Shown here: piece after piece, positions 1-6,459 of the stretch
Position numbering within the stretch: position 1 is the stretch's first letter
Layout of the letters: each line of letters opens with the position of its first letter
Assembly (NCBI GenBank): GCA_003151655.1
Contig: PLYB01000099.1
Span: forward strand, 1 to 12,680
Source of the DNA: Gallionellaceae bacterium
GTDB lineage: Bacteria > Pseudomonadota > Gammaproteobacteria > Burkholderiales > Gallionellaceae
Direction of reading: 5' to 3'
DNA length: 12,680 bases
Position numbers and translations under genes: made by a program
Notes under the pieces: model-generated
What the model saw: only the letters and a program-made list of their open reading frames with translations
The model's database searches: none
What the model was told of the DNA's origin: nothing

Positions 1-45
1 TCGGTGCTCGCCCTGCCGCGCCTGCTCGGGCGCCTGGGTTTGTGA
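1..45 (+). CDS. C-terminal end of an unidentified gene (partial)
   Basis: Frame 1 is open from the window edge to a TGA at 43-45 and encodes 14 residues ending LPRLLGRLGL. A strong hairpin terminator starts about 30 bases after the stop, as expected at the end of a real gene. The fragment is too short to identify. In related bacteria slmA is often preceded by argB and a HAD-family pyrimidine 5'-nucleotidase gene, so the latter is possible, but that is a guess from context only. Confidence 0.5.
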   Translation, partial: SVLALPRLLGRLGL

Positions 46-76
46 GCGTTTCGGCAGCCTCCGATGTGGGGGATAT

Positions 77-101
77 AAAAGGGGGCGTGCCCCCTTTTTT
101 T
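77..101 (+). terminator. Rho-independent terminator of the upstream gene
   Basis: A perfect ten-base-pair inverted repeat, AAAAGGGGGC with GCCCCCTTTT around a GT centre, is followed directly by more T residues (T-run 95-101). The GC-rich core plus U-tract is the classic intrinsic terminator form. The A-run on the left arm means it could also work on the minus strand. Confidence 0.88.
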
Positions 102-172
102 CACGTACTGTTAGCGCTTACCAACCGCATGGGCTAGAATCGGCGCACGTCTGCATATCCAAGGAGGAGATC

Positions 173-751
173 ATGGCGACCCGATCCGGCGAACGCAAGA
201 ACCAGATCCTGCAAGTGCTGGCGGAGATGCTGCAGGCGCCGAAAAGCGAAAAAATCACCACGGCCGCGCTCGCCGCCAAGCTCGATGTATCGGAAGCCGC
301 GCTCTACCGCCACTTCGCCAGCAAGGCGCAAATGTTTGAAGGCCTGATCGAATTCATTGAACAGACCGTATTCGGGCTGATTAACAAAATTAGTGCAGAA
401 GAAAGTGACGGATTGAAGCAAGTGGAAGGTATCGTAGCCATGTTGCTGGGCTTTGCACAGAAAAATCGCGGTATGACGCGGGTGTTGATCGGCGATGCGT
501 TGGTCAACGAAAACGAGCGCTTGCAGCAACGTATCAACCAGTTTCTTGATCGTGTCGAAACTACGCTAAAACAATCATTGCGCATCGCTGCCACTCAGGG
601 CAAACTGGCCAGCGAAGCTGATGCCGGTGCGTTGTCCAATCTGCTGGTGTGTTACGTGATCGGTCGTTGGCAGCAATTCGGCAAGAGCGGCTTTACGCGC
701 GATCCAATGGCGCAATGGCCGCAACAATGGGCGTTGCTGGTCGGTAAGTAA
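173..751 (+). CDS. slmA: SlmA, TetR-family nucleoid occlusion factor
   Basis: This 192-residue TetR-fold protein matches SlmA, which binds specific chromosomal sites and inhibits FtsZ ring formation over the nucleoid. The helix-turn-helix lies at about residues 28-49. The block VSEAALYRHFASKAQMF followed by LIEFIE is nearly the same as in E. coli SlmA (198 residues). The middle LLGFAQKN..MTRVLIGDALV and ERLQQRINQ also follow the family. The start is fixed by a strong Shine-Dalgarno AAGGAGGAG at 161-169 just before the ATG. A TAGAAT at 135-140 is a possible -10 box, with no convincing -35. The gene is monocistronic here: a terminator lies upstream and a convergent gene downstream. The first third is visibly more GC-rich than the rest. 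Confidence 0.93.
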   Translation: MATRSGERKNQILQVLAEMLQAPKSEKITTAALAAKLDVSEAALYRHFASKAQMFEGLIEFIEQTVFGLINKISAEESDGLKQVEGIVAMLLGFAQKNRGMTRVLIGDALVNENERLQQRINQFLDRVETTLKQSLRIAATQGKLASEADAGALSNLLVCYVIGRWQQFGKSGFTRDPMAQWPQQWALLVGK

Positions 752-774
752 GATAGTGTAGAAATGCTATGAAG

Positions 775-802
775 CGGGTGCGCAACACATGTTCCGCACC
801 CG
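775..802. terminator. Hairpin between convergent genes, possible bidirectional terminator
   Basis: CGGGTGCG at 775-782 pairs perfectly with CGCACCCG at 795-802 across a 12-base loop. It sits between the stop of slmA (751) and the stop of the opposing gene (820). Neither side has a clean T-run, so termination is plausible from position and stem strength but not proven. Confidence 0.45.
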
Positions 803-819
803 AATGAAGTATTGCGGTG

Positions 820-1560
820 TTACCAGCGCAGACCGAGTTTCACGCTGTAACTTGAAGTGCCTCCGGTAGTATCTCCTTCGATCGCAAAATTCGGCAGACC
901 CAAGTTTACATTAAGACCTACGAATACTTTTTGTTGAGTGAAGCTTTCTGCCACTATTCCGCCAGCCGTTGCTGTTGCATTGGTGGTGGAGCTATCAACC
1001 CAAACCTGCCCGACTCCCGCATAGGGCGTGAACCCCAAAAAACCTTTAGAGATCGAAATATCGACGCTCTTGGTGCCGAAGGTAAACTCACTAATACCAC
1101 TTAGTTTGGTGACTGCGCCGCGAATGGTCACTGCCGGCAATGCGATGTCGCCGCCGATGATCGCGTAACTCAACGCATACCCCACAACCGAAATGTCAGT
1201 GGTTGGAATGGCGGTATAAAATGCGGCTACATCGATGTCGAACGGTAAGCCTTTGGCTACATACAGCTTGGGAACGACCATGGTGCCAAGCCCATCGGTA
1301 CCGGTTAACGTCTTCCAGGCCGCAGCACTTTGCGACATGTCTGTAGCGGAAGCCTCGATGCCAATATCAAAACCTGTGATGCCCAGCGGAGCGGCTGGTG
1401 TGACTGGTTTATAACTCAGCGCAGAGCCGAAATCCGCTGCCAATACGTGGTAACCAACCTGTCCTGCGGTGGTCAAGTTCGCCAAAGTGAACGTGGTGGC
1501 CGCCATGCTCGATTGAGAAAAGCAGCCTAGTGCAGCCAATAGCGCGAGCGATTTTTTCAT
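820..1560 (-). CDS. Exported protein, probable outer-membrane beta-barrel
   Basis: This 246-residue protein has a clear Sec signal peptide: MKKS, a hydrophobic stretch ALLAALGCF, then SSMA-A with likely cleavage after residue 20. The mature part has no alpha-helical membrane segment. It consists of alternating polar and hydrophobic strands rich in Gly, Ser, Thr and Val (for example FLGFTPYAGVGQVWV), and it ends SVKLGLRW with a terminal aromatic residue, as outer-membrane barrels do. A ribosome site AAGAGGAG (complement of 1571-1578) precedes the ATG. I do not recognise a named family and its cargo or role cannot be told. It is transcribed away from the chemotaxis genes and towards slmA, so there is no operon partner. 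The barrel call rests on composition and C-terminus only. Confidence 0.72.
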   Translation of the reverse strand: MKKSLALLAALGCFSQSSMAATTFTLANLTTAGQVGYHVLAADFGSALSYKPVTPAAPLGITGFDIGIEASATDMSQSAAAWKTLTGTDGLGTMVVPKLYVAKGLPFDIDVAAFYTAIPTTDISVVGYALSYAIIGGDIALPAVTIRGAVTKLSGISEFTFGTKSVDISISKGFLGFTPYAGVGQVWVDSSTTNATATAGGIVAESFTQQKVFVGLNVNLGLPNFAIEGDTTGGTSSYSVKLGLRW

Positions 1561-1597
1561 AATGAAGTGACTCCTCTTAATGGTTTTGTGTTGGTAG

Positions 1598-1603
1598 ATT
1601 ATC
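1598..1603 (-). promoter_or_regulatory. Candidate -10 box for the exported beta-barrel gene
   Basis: Read on the minus strand this is GATAAT, one base from the consensus TATAAT, about 38 bases upstream of the start codon and ahead of the AAGAGGAG ribosome site. The hexamer 17 bases further upstream does not resemble TTGACA, so the promoter is only a weak candidate. Confidence 0.25.
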
Positions 1604-1698
1604 CGCCGAATAACTAAATTACCAGATTAATACCAATTCGCGTCAGACAATTGGCGTGGAGTAAAACGTAAAGAGCTCGATCTTGTCAAGCGCATAAC

Positions 1699-1712
1699 GT
1701 ACCGCGTGGTAC
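1699..1712. repeat. Short palindrome, possible operator
   Basis: GTACC and GGTAC face each other around GCGT in the divergent intergenic region. A perfect five-base dyad with a four-base centre would suit a dimeric regulator or a small hairpin. Nothing identifies a binding protein. Confidence 0.25.
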
Positions 1713-1885
1713 AGTGAGCACGGGCGGTTTCTGTAACGCGTTGTTTTTCCCATTCGCACATCAGTGATAGCTGATTGGTTTTAATTAATGGCTTTAGACA
1801 AATTGGGCGTGGTTGTCGGAAAGGTTTCAATCGTTTTTGCTGCAATTTTTACCACACACTGCCGCTGCTGGTTTAAGATGGAGAT

Positions 1886-2761
1886 ATGGCAGAAAACTCG
1901 GCACTAAGAGATGGGCGTGAATTTTATTTCACCTCACAAGATTTTGATCGTGTGCGTAAATTGATTTATGCGCATGCTGGAATATCGTTGAGCGACTCTA
2001 AGCAGGAATTGGTGTATAGCCGCTTGTCACGGCGCTTGCGTGCAACCGGCATACGGACATTTTCGGAATATCTTGCTTTGCTTGAGAGCGATAATGCTGC
2101 GGAGTGGGAGGCCTTCACCAATTCATTAACGACTAATCTGACTTCGTTTTTTCGAGAGCCGCATCATTTTCCTGTACTGGCAGATCATCTGCGGTCGATT
2201 AACAATAAACACGCTATTACCTTATGGTGCTCGGCCGCGTCTACCGGTGAAGAACCCTACACCATGGCGATGACGGTGATCGATGCGCTGGGGCGAGATG
2301 CTGCAAAGGTCAGTATCCTTGCAACCGATTTGGATACGAAAGTATTGGAAACAGCCAAAGAAGGTGTTTATCCGCTTGAGCGAGTAAGCAAGCTGGATCC
2401 GGAACTGATTAAGCGTTTCTTTTTTCGAGGAACGGGGCCGCAGTCAGGCTTTGTGCGAGTCCGTCCCGAGTTGCGTGACATGATTACATTCCGCCAGATC
2501 AATTTGCTGCATAGCGATTGGCAGATCCGCACGCCGCTGGATGTGATTTTTTGCCGGAATGTGATGATTTATTTCGACAAGCAAACCCAACTTGATATTT
2601 TGAAAAAATTTGTGCCGTTGTTGAGCAGCGATGGTTTGTTGTTTGCCGGACATTCGGAAAGTTTTCATCAGGCTGACGAGTATTTTAAATTGCGGGGCAA
2701 GACAATTTATGAGCTGTCACCTAAATATAAATTGAAACGCAAAAATGAGGAAAGTCGTTAG
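1886..2761 (+). CDS. cheR: CheR, chemoreceptor glutamate methyltransferase
   Basis: CheR transfers methyl groups from S-adenosylmethionine to glutamates on chemoreceptors during adaptation. The 291 residues cover the whole family length. An N-terminal helical domain (about 14-95) ends in SLTTNLTSFFREPHHF with the catalytic-region Arg90. The Rossmann-like methyltransferase domain follows, with the SAM loop CSAASTGEEPYT (115-126), ATDLDT (146-151), FCRNVMIYF (222-230) and GHSE (255-258). These match E. coli CheR closely. The start is somewhat uncertain: GGAG at 1880-1883 lies only two bases from the ATG at 1886, but no better start exists before the conserved domain. It is the first gene of the co-directional chemotaxis run, and its 3' end overlaps, or lies 16 bases from, the cheD start. 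Confidence 0.95.
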   Translation: MAENSALRDGREFYFTSQDFDRVRKLIYAHAGISLSDSKQELVYSRLSRRLRATGIRTFSEYLALLESDNAAEWEAFTNSLTTNLTSFFREPHHFPVLADHLRSINNKHAITLWCSAASTGEEPYTMAMTVIDALGRDAAKVSILATDLDTKVLETAKEGVYPLERVSKLDPELIKRFFFRGTGPQSGFVRVRPELRDMITFRQINLLHSDWQIRTPLDVIFCRNVMIYFDKQTQLDILKKFVPLLSSDGLLFAGHSESFHQADEYFKLRGKTIYELSPKYKLKRKNEESR

Positions 2762-3386
2762 GCTACAATCAAATGCGATGATTGATCACTCCGACTATCA
2801 AGAAGTCCTTTCGCCCAATCGGTATTACGACAATACCTTTGACAAAGAGGCAATTAAATTATTGCCGGGAGAATATTTTGTTACCAAACGCGACATGGTG
2901 CTGGTAACCGTGTTGGGATCATGTGTGGCAGCATGTATTCGTGATCGGGTAACGGGAATCGGCGGCATGAATCATTTTATGTTGCCGAATGATAAAAACG
3001 ATAGTCCCGTGGCGGCTGCGGCACGTTATGGCACCTATGCAATGGAAATGATGATTAACCAAATGCTGAAAGCAGGCGCAACTCGCTCTAATCTGGAAGC
3101 AAAATTATTTGGTGGTGGCAACGTGCTGCGTGGTTTTACCGTGTCCAATGTGGGCGAGCGCAACGCTGATTTTGCGCTGCAATATTTGGAAAATGAAAAA
3201 ATTCAGGTCGTGGCAGAATCTTTGCTTGATATATATCCGCGCAAAATATATTTTTTCCCCAGCAGCGGCAAGGTCATGATGAAGAAGTTGCACTATCCTA
3301 ATAACGATACAATCATCGAGCGCGAAGCTGAATATAGCACTCGCCTTAAGCATGCGGATATTCAGGGTGACGTGGAGTTGTTTTGA
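2745..3386 (+). CDS. cheD: CheD, chemoreceptor glutamine deamidase (copy 1)
   Basis: CheD deamidates specific glutamines on chemoreceptors, creating the glutamates that CheR and CheB act on. The papain-like core is clear: VTVLGSCVAACIRDR carries the nucleophile Cys60, GGMNHFMLP the catalytic His77, and Thr55 is the likely third residue. LEAKLFGGGNVL is the conserved middle motif. The protein is 213 residues from the ATG at 2745, which overlaps cheR by 17 bases. An in-frame ATG at 2778 (residue 12), 16 bases after the cheR stop, is about as likely, since neither has a good ribosome site and the first 11 residues look unlike the family. The C-terminus reads GDVELF, nearly the same as GDIELF in the second CheD at 5763-6398. 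Translational coupling to cheR is probable. Confidence 0.93.
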   Translation: MRKVVRLQSNAMIDHSDYQEVLSPNRYYDNTFDKEAIKLLPGEYFVTKRDMVLVTVLGSCVAACIRDRVTGIGGMNHFMLPNDKNDSPVAAAARYGTYAMEMMINQMLKAGATRSNLEAKLFGGGNVLRGFTVSNVGERNADFALQYLENEKIQVVAESLLDIYPRKIYFFPSSGKVMMKKLHYPNNDTIIEREAEYSTRLKHADIQGDVELF

Positions 3387-3414
3387 AAATTTATTGTTTA
3401 CAAATTAGGTTTGC

Positions 3415-4506
3415 ATGATGACAGTCACAACTATTCCGGCAAAAAAAATCAACGTTCTCATTATTGATGACTCGGCGCTGATTCGTGCCATTTTGACCGA
3501 GATCATCAACTCTTGTGCGGATATGTATGCTGTCGGTGCGGCATCCAATCCGTTGCAAGCCAGAGAGATGATCAAGACGCTGAACCCTGATGTGTTGACG
3601 CTTGATGTGGAAATGCCACAGATGGACGGGCTGACTTTTCTGGAAAAGTTGATGCGTTTGCGCCCGATGCCGGTGCTAATGATTTCCAGTTTGACGGAGC
3701 GTGGATCCGAAGCAGCGCTACGCGCGCTGGAGCTGGGTGCGGTGGATTTTTTGCCCAAGCCCAAGATGGGAATCTCCGATGGCATGCGCGAATATGCGGA
3801 TATCATCGCGGAAAAAATTCGCGTGGCCTATCAGGCGCGCGGAAAGTTTCGTATTCCGATTTCTACTGCTGCGCGCGAGAGTCTCCCGGCACTGGGGATG
3901 CGTATCGGTTCAACCGAGAAAATTATCGCGGTAGGGGCTTCGACCGGTGGCACTGAGGCGATAAAAGAATTCCTGATTCGTTTACCTGCGGATGCACCGG
4001 GCATCGTGATCGCACAGCACATGCCGGAAGCCTTTACCAAGTCTTTTGCCGCGCGCCTGGACAGTCTGTGTAAAATCACGGTAAAAGAGGCGGCAGGAAA
4101 TGAACGTATCCTGCCCGGACATGCTTACATTGCGCCGGGTCATTCACATCTTTTGCTCAAGCGCAGTGGTGCCAACTATATGACCGAGCTGAGTCAGTCG
4201 CCGCCGGTAAATCATCACCGTCCTTCGGTAGAGGTGTTGTTTCGCTCTGTGGCACAGAATGCCGGCAAGAACGTTATCGGCGTTATGCTCACCGGCATGG
4301 GTAAAGATGGGGCGGTGGGGATGCTGGAGATGCGTCAGGCGGGAGCCTATAATTTTGCGCAAGACGAAGCGACTTGCGTGGTGTTCGGCATGCCGAGAGA
4401 AGCAATTGCAGTAGGTGCAGTTGATGAGGTGGTGCCAATTCAGGACATGGCACAAAAGGTGTTGCAACGGCTGATCAGCAGCGGGGGAATGGGTAATCGA
4501 GTATAG
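3415..4506 (+). CDS. cheB: CheB, chemoreceptor methylesterase/glutamine deamidase response regulator
   Basis: CheB removes methyl groups from receptors, and its activity is switched on when CheA phosphorylates its receiver domain. Residues 12-130 form the receiver: acidic pair Asp18-Asp19, phospho-acceptor Asp64 in LTLDVEMPQMDG, and the lysine of FLPKPK near 115. A linker leads to the esterase domain (about 168-360). Its catalytic triad is Ser176 (GASTGGT), His202 (AQHMPE) and Asp298 (TGMGKDGA), each exactly 12 higher than Ser164, His190 and Asp286 of the enterobacterial enzyme. Length (363) is normal. The start is an ATGATG with only a weak AGG upstream, 28 bases after cheD. It completes the cheR-cheD-cheB adaptation set. 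The cheA, cheW, cheY and receptor genes it serves are outside the window. Confidence 0.96.
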   Translation: MMTVTTIPAKKINVLIIDDSALIRAILTEIINSCADMYAVGAASNPLQAREMIKTLNPDVLTLDVEMPQMDGLTFLEKLMRLRPMPVLMISSLTERGSEAALRALELGAVDFLPKPKMGISDGMREYADIIAEKIRVAYQARGKFRIPISTAARESLPALGMRIGSTEKIIAVGASTGGTEAIKEFLIRLPADAPGIVIAQHMPEAFTKSFAARLDSLCKITVKEAAGNERILPGHAYIAPGHSHLLLKRSGANYMTELSQSPPVNHHRPSVEVLFRSVAQNAGKNVIGVMLTGMGKDGAVGMLEMRQAGAYNFAQDEATCVVFGMPREAIAVGAVDEVVPIQDMAQKVLQRLISSGGMGNRV

Positions 4507-4558
4507 TTAACGCGTACAATAAAACGCTGTGCGGGTTTTACTTTGAAAAGGGGGCAAA

Positions 4559-4864
4559 ATGGAAATCAAGAAAACGAAAAGTAATGATCATGCGATCATG
4601 AGTTTGGGTGGTCGTTTTGACTTTAATGCACATCGGGAATTCAAAGAGGCATATTCGTCTTTGATAACTGATGCCACGGTACGTTCGATAGAGGTGAATC
4701 TGTCCGGTGTTGATTATTTGGATAGCTCGGCGTTGGGAATGTTGTTGATGATGCGCGAGCGGGTGGAATCGGCGGGCAAACAAATTTCGTTGAGTAATGC
4801 GAATGAGACAGTGGTGAAGATTCTCGAAATTGCCAACTTTAAAAAACTATTCAAAATAACCTGA
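4559..4864 (+). CDS. STAS-domain anti-sigma-factor antagonist, HsbA-like
   Basis: This single STAS domain of 101 residues is the size of SpoIIAA/RsbV-type switch proteins. The phosphorylation loop is VDYLDSSALGMLLMMR with Ser56 (or Ser57) after Asp55. This is the residue that RsbW-type kinases phosphorylate and PP2C-type phosphatases clear. GRFDFNAHREFKEAY near the N-terminus and VVKILEIANFKKLF at the C-terminus resemble P. aeruginosa HsbA in particular. In that organism HsbA switches between the anti-sigma factor FlgM and a diguanylate cyclase depending on phosphorylation. A strong ribosome site AAGGGGG (4549-4554) precedes the ATG. Two phosphatase-kinase proteins lie downstream in the same run (6460-8610 and 8664-10499) and are the obvious partners. 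The STAS identity is certain from sequence; HsbA-like function is inferred. Confidence 0.9.
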   Translation: MEIKKTKSNDHAIMSLGGRFDFNAHREFKEAYSSLITDATVRSIEVNLSGVDYLDSSALGMLLMMRERVESAGKQISLSNANETVVKILEIANFKKLFKIT

Positions 4865-4900
4865 TTGAGTCCTAGTTTAATAGAACAATAATCTATCCAG

Positions 4901-5758
4901 ATGAAATCAGAAATCGCCGAGCTGGTAAAGGGGGTCGGGGGCTTGGTAACGCTTCCGGATGTGTTCATTCGCATTAATCAGCTGGTGGAAGACCCGAATA
5001 GCAGTGCCACGGACATTGCCAAAGTGGTGGGGCAAGATCCTTCTTTCACAGTGCGACTTTTGCGCGTGGCTAATAGTTCTTTCTATGGTTTTTCTTCCAC
5101 CATCGATACTGTTTCCAAGGCGGTTACTGTCATTGGTACCAGCCAAATACGCAGTCTGGCACTGGCAACTTCTGTGGCGAGTTCGTTTGACGGACTGCCC
5201 AATACACTGGTGTCAATGGAGCATTTCTGGAGGCATAGCTTGTATTGCGCTTTGGTGGCGCGCAATCTGGCAAAACGTGCGCGCAGGTGTGATCCGGACG
5301 CGGTCTTTACCGCAGCGTTGTTGCATGACATCGGCGAGTTGGTGATCTTCAATCGAATGCCGCAACAGGCAAAAGATGCACTGCTGCTGGTGTTGGATAG
5401 CGCGGACGAATTGCCGGTGTATCAGGCTGAGCAGCAGATCATGGGCTTCGATCATGCGGAGGTGGGAGGGGAGTTGGCGCGCCAGTGGAAACTTCCGCCG
5501 ATGCTGGAGGAATGTGTCGAATTTCACCATGATGTTCGGGACGGGTTGCGTTTTCAGCGTGAAGTAGCGTTAGTGCATATCGCCAACATTCTGGCGTTAA
5601 TGGCGGAAATACATTCGCTTGATCCAAGCGATGTTTCACCCATTGATCCTCGTGCATGGGCCATCGTCGGGCTGAATGCCGATGACGTGATTGAAGAAAC
5701 GGTGAGCGAAGTTCAGGAAGAAATTGCTGAAGCCGAAAAATTATTTTTAGGCAAATAG
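4901..5758 (+). CDS. HDOD-domain signalling protein
   Basis: This 285-residue HDOD protein belongs to a degenerate relative of the HD phosphohydrolases that is common next to signal transduction and motility genes. The domain runs from about 12 to 215: LVTLPDVFIRINQLVEDP, then DPSFTVRLLRVANSSFYG, ALLHDIGELV and MGFDHAEVGGELARQWKLP. Several metal-ligand positions of true HD enzymes survive (His112, His142-Asp143, His185, His209/210). However, the late Asp expected after VHIA is Asn229, so phosphodiesterase activity is doubtful. The acidic C-terminal tail (about 255-285) is predicted helical. No clear ribosome site precedes the ATG, which starts 36 bases after the STAS gene. It ends four bases before the second cheD, so the two are very likely co-translated. 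Its biochemical role cannot be told from sequence. Confidence 0.9.
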   Translation: MKSEIAELVKGVGGLVTLPDVFIRINQLVEDPNSSATDIAKVVGQDPSFTVRLLRVANSSFYGFSSTIDTVSKAVTVIGTSQIRSLALATSVASSFDGLPNTLVSMEHFWRHSLYCALVARNLAKRARRCDPDAVFTAALLHDIGELVIFNRMPQQAKDALLLVLDSADELPVYQAEQQIMGFDHAEVGGELARQWKLPPMLEECVEFHHDVRDGLRFQREVALVHIANILALMAEIHSLDPSDVSPIDPRAWAIVGLNADDVIEETVSEVQEEIAEAEKLFLGK

Positions 5759-5762
5759 CATC

Positions 5763-6398
5763 ATGGCTGCGCTACCCACATCCCGCTTACCCCTTTCTTT
5801 GCCAGGATTCGAACATGTCAAACGTGCGTGGAACGAAGCCTACGGTGCCTATTCGGCACGGTTGAATCCGGGTGAATACTACGTGACCAAAAATGATGAA
5901 GCCATTTATACCACTCTGGGTTCCTGCATCTCGGCATGTATCCGCGACAGAGTTAGCGGTATCGGAGGAATGAATCATTTTATGCTCCCGGCAACGGTAG
6001 ACGAAGGCGGCTGGAAAGCGGCAGGTTTGGGCTCTGCCACCCGTTATGGCAATTTTGCCATGGAGCATCTGATTAACGAAATTATGAAGAATGGCGGAAT
6101 CCGAAAAAATTTGGAGGTTAAGTTGTTCGGAGGTGGACGTATTATCGCCAACATGACTGACGTAGGAATGCGCAATATCGAATTCGCCAGAGACTACATC
6201 GCAACCGAAGGTTTGCGGGTTACCTCGGAAGATATGGGTGATGTCTTCCCCCGGATGGTGGTGTACTTTCCCGTCTCAGGAAAAGTGCGGGTTAAACGGC
6301 TGCGCTCGCTACATAACAACACCATCGTTGAGCAAGAAACACAATACCTCCATACGATTGAGAAAAAACCGGTGAGCGGCGATATTGAGTTGTTTTAA
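5763..6398 (+). CDS. cheD: CheD, chemoreceptor glutamine deamidase (copy 2)
   Basis: This is a second complete CheD of 211 residues. The active-site block reads IYTTLGSCISACIRDR with Cys55, and GGMNHFMLP gives His72; the Thr five before the cysteine (Thr50) completes the expected triad, so it should be catalytically competent. VKLFGGGRII and the C-terminal GDIELF follow the first copy at 2745-3386. The N-terminal 35 residues, with an FEHVKRAW segment, are unrelated to that of copy 1. A 10-residue segment after FMLP (EGGWKAAGLG region) also differs. It begins four bases after the HDOD gene, with AGG at 5749-5751 as a weak ribosome site. Two CheDs in one cluster suggest different receptor targets, or a different partner for this copy. 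No CheC gene is visible. Confidence 0.93.
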   Translation: MAALPTSRLPLSLPGFEHVKRAWNEAYGAYSARLNPGEYYVTKNDEAIYTTLGSCISACIRDRVSGIGGMNHFMLPATVDEGGWKAAGLGSATRYGNFAMEHLINEIMKNGGIRKNLEVKLFGGGRIIANMTDVGMRNIEFARDYIATEGLRVTSEDMGDVFPRMVVYFPVSGKVRVKRLRSLHNNTIVEQETQYLHTIEKKPVSGDIELF

Positions 6399-6459
6399 AT
6401 TTACAGAAACTATAGGGCCGGCACCTGCCATGCCCGTTAGTAAGCACGGAAAAAATCAG

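Larger units (their letters stand above)
1561..1885. other. Divergent intergenic region with several short inverted repeats
   Basis: These 325 bases separate the minus-strand barrel gene from cheR and must carry promoters for both. I see no gene in it: a 72-codon minus-strand reading frame here has only a TTG start and no ribosome site. It holds three short dyads: CCAATT/AATTGG (1633-1638 and 1649-1654), GTACC/GGTAC (1699-1703 and 1708-1712) and ATCAG/CTGAT (1760-1764 and 1771-1775). No convincing sigma-28 (TAAA-N15-GCCGATAA) or sigma-54 (GG-N10-GC) promoter was found ahead of cheR. Confidence 0.5.

Noticed and set aside
1627..1845. A 72-codon minus-strand reading frame in the cheR upstream region
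   Set aside because: It starts with TTG, has no ribosome site, has a composition unlike a folded protein and resembles no known family.
6385..6459. Longer N-terminus of the heme-motif sensor from a TTG at 6385
   Set aside because: It would overlap cheD copy 2 by 14 bases, use a rare start and add a non-hydrophobic leader before a normal membrane-anchor start at 6460 (or 6430).
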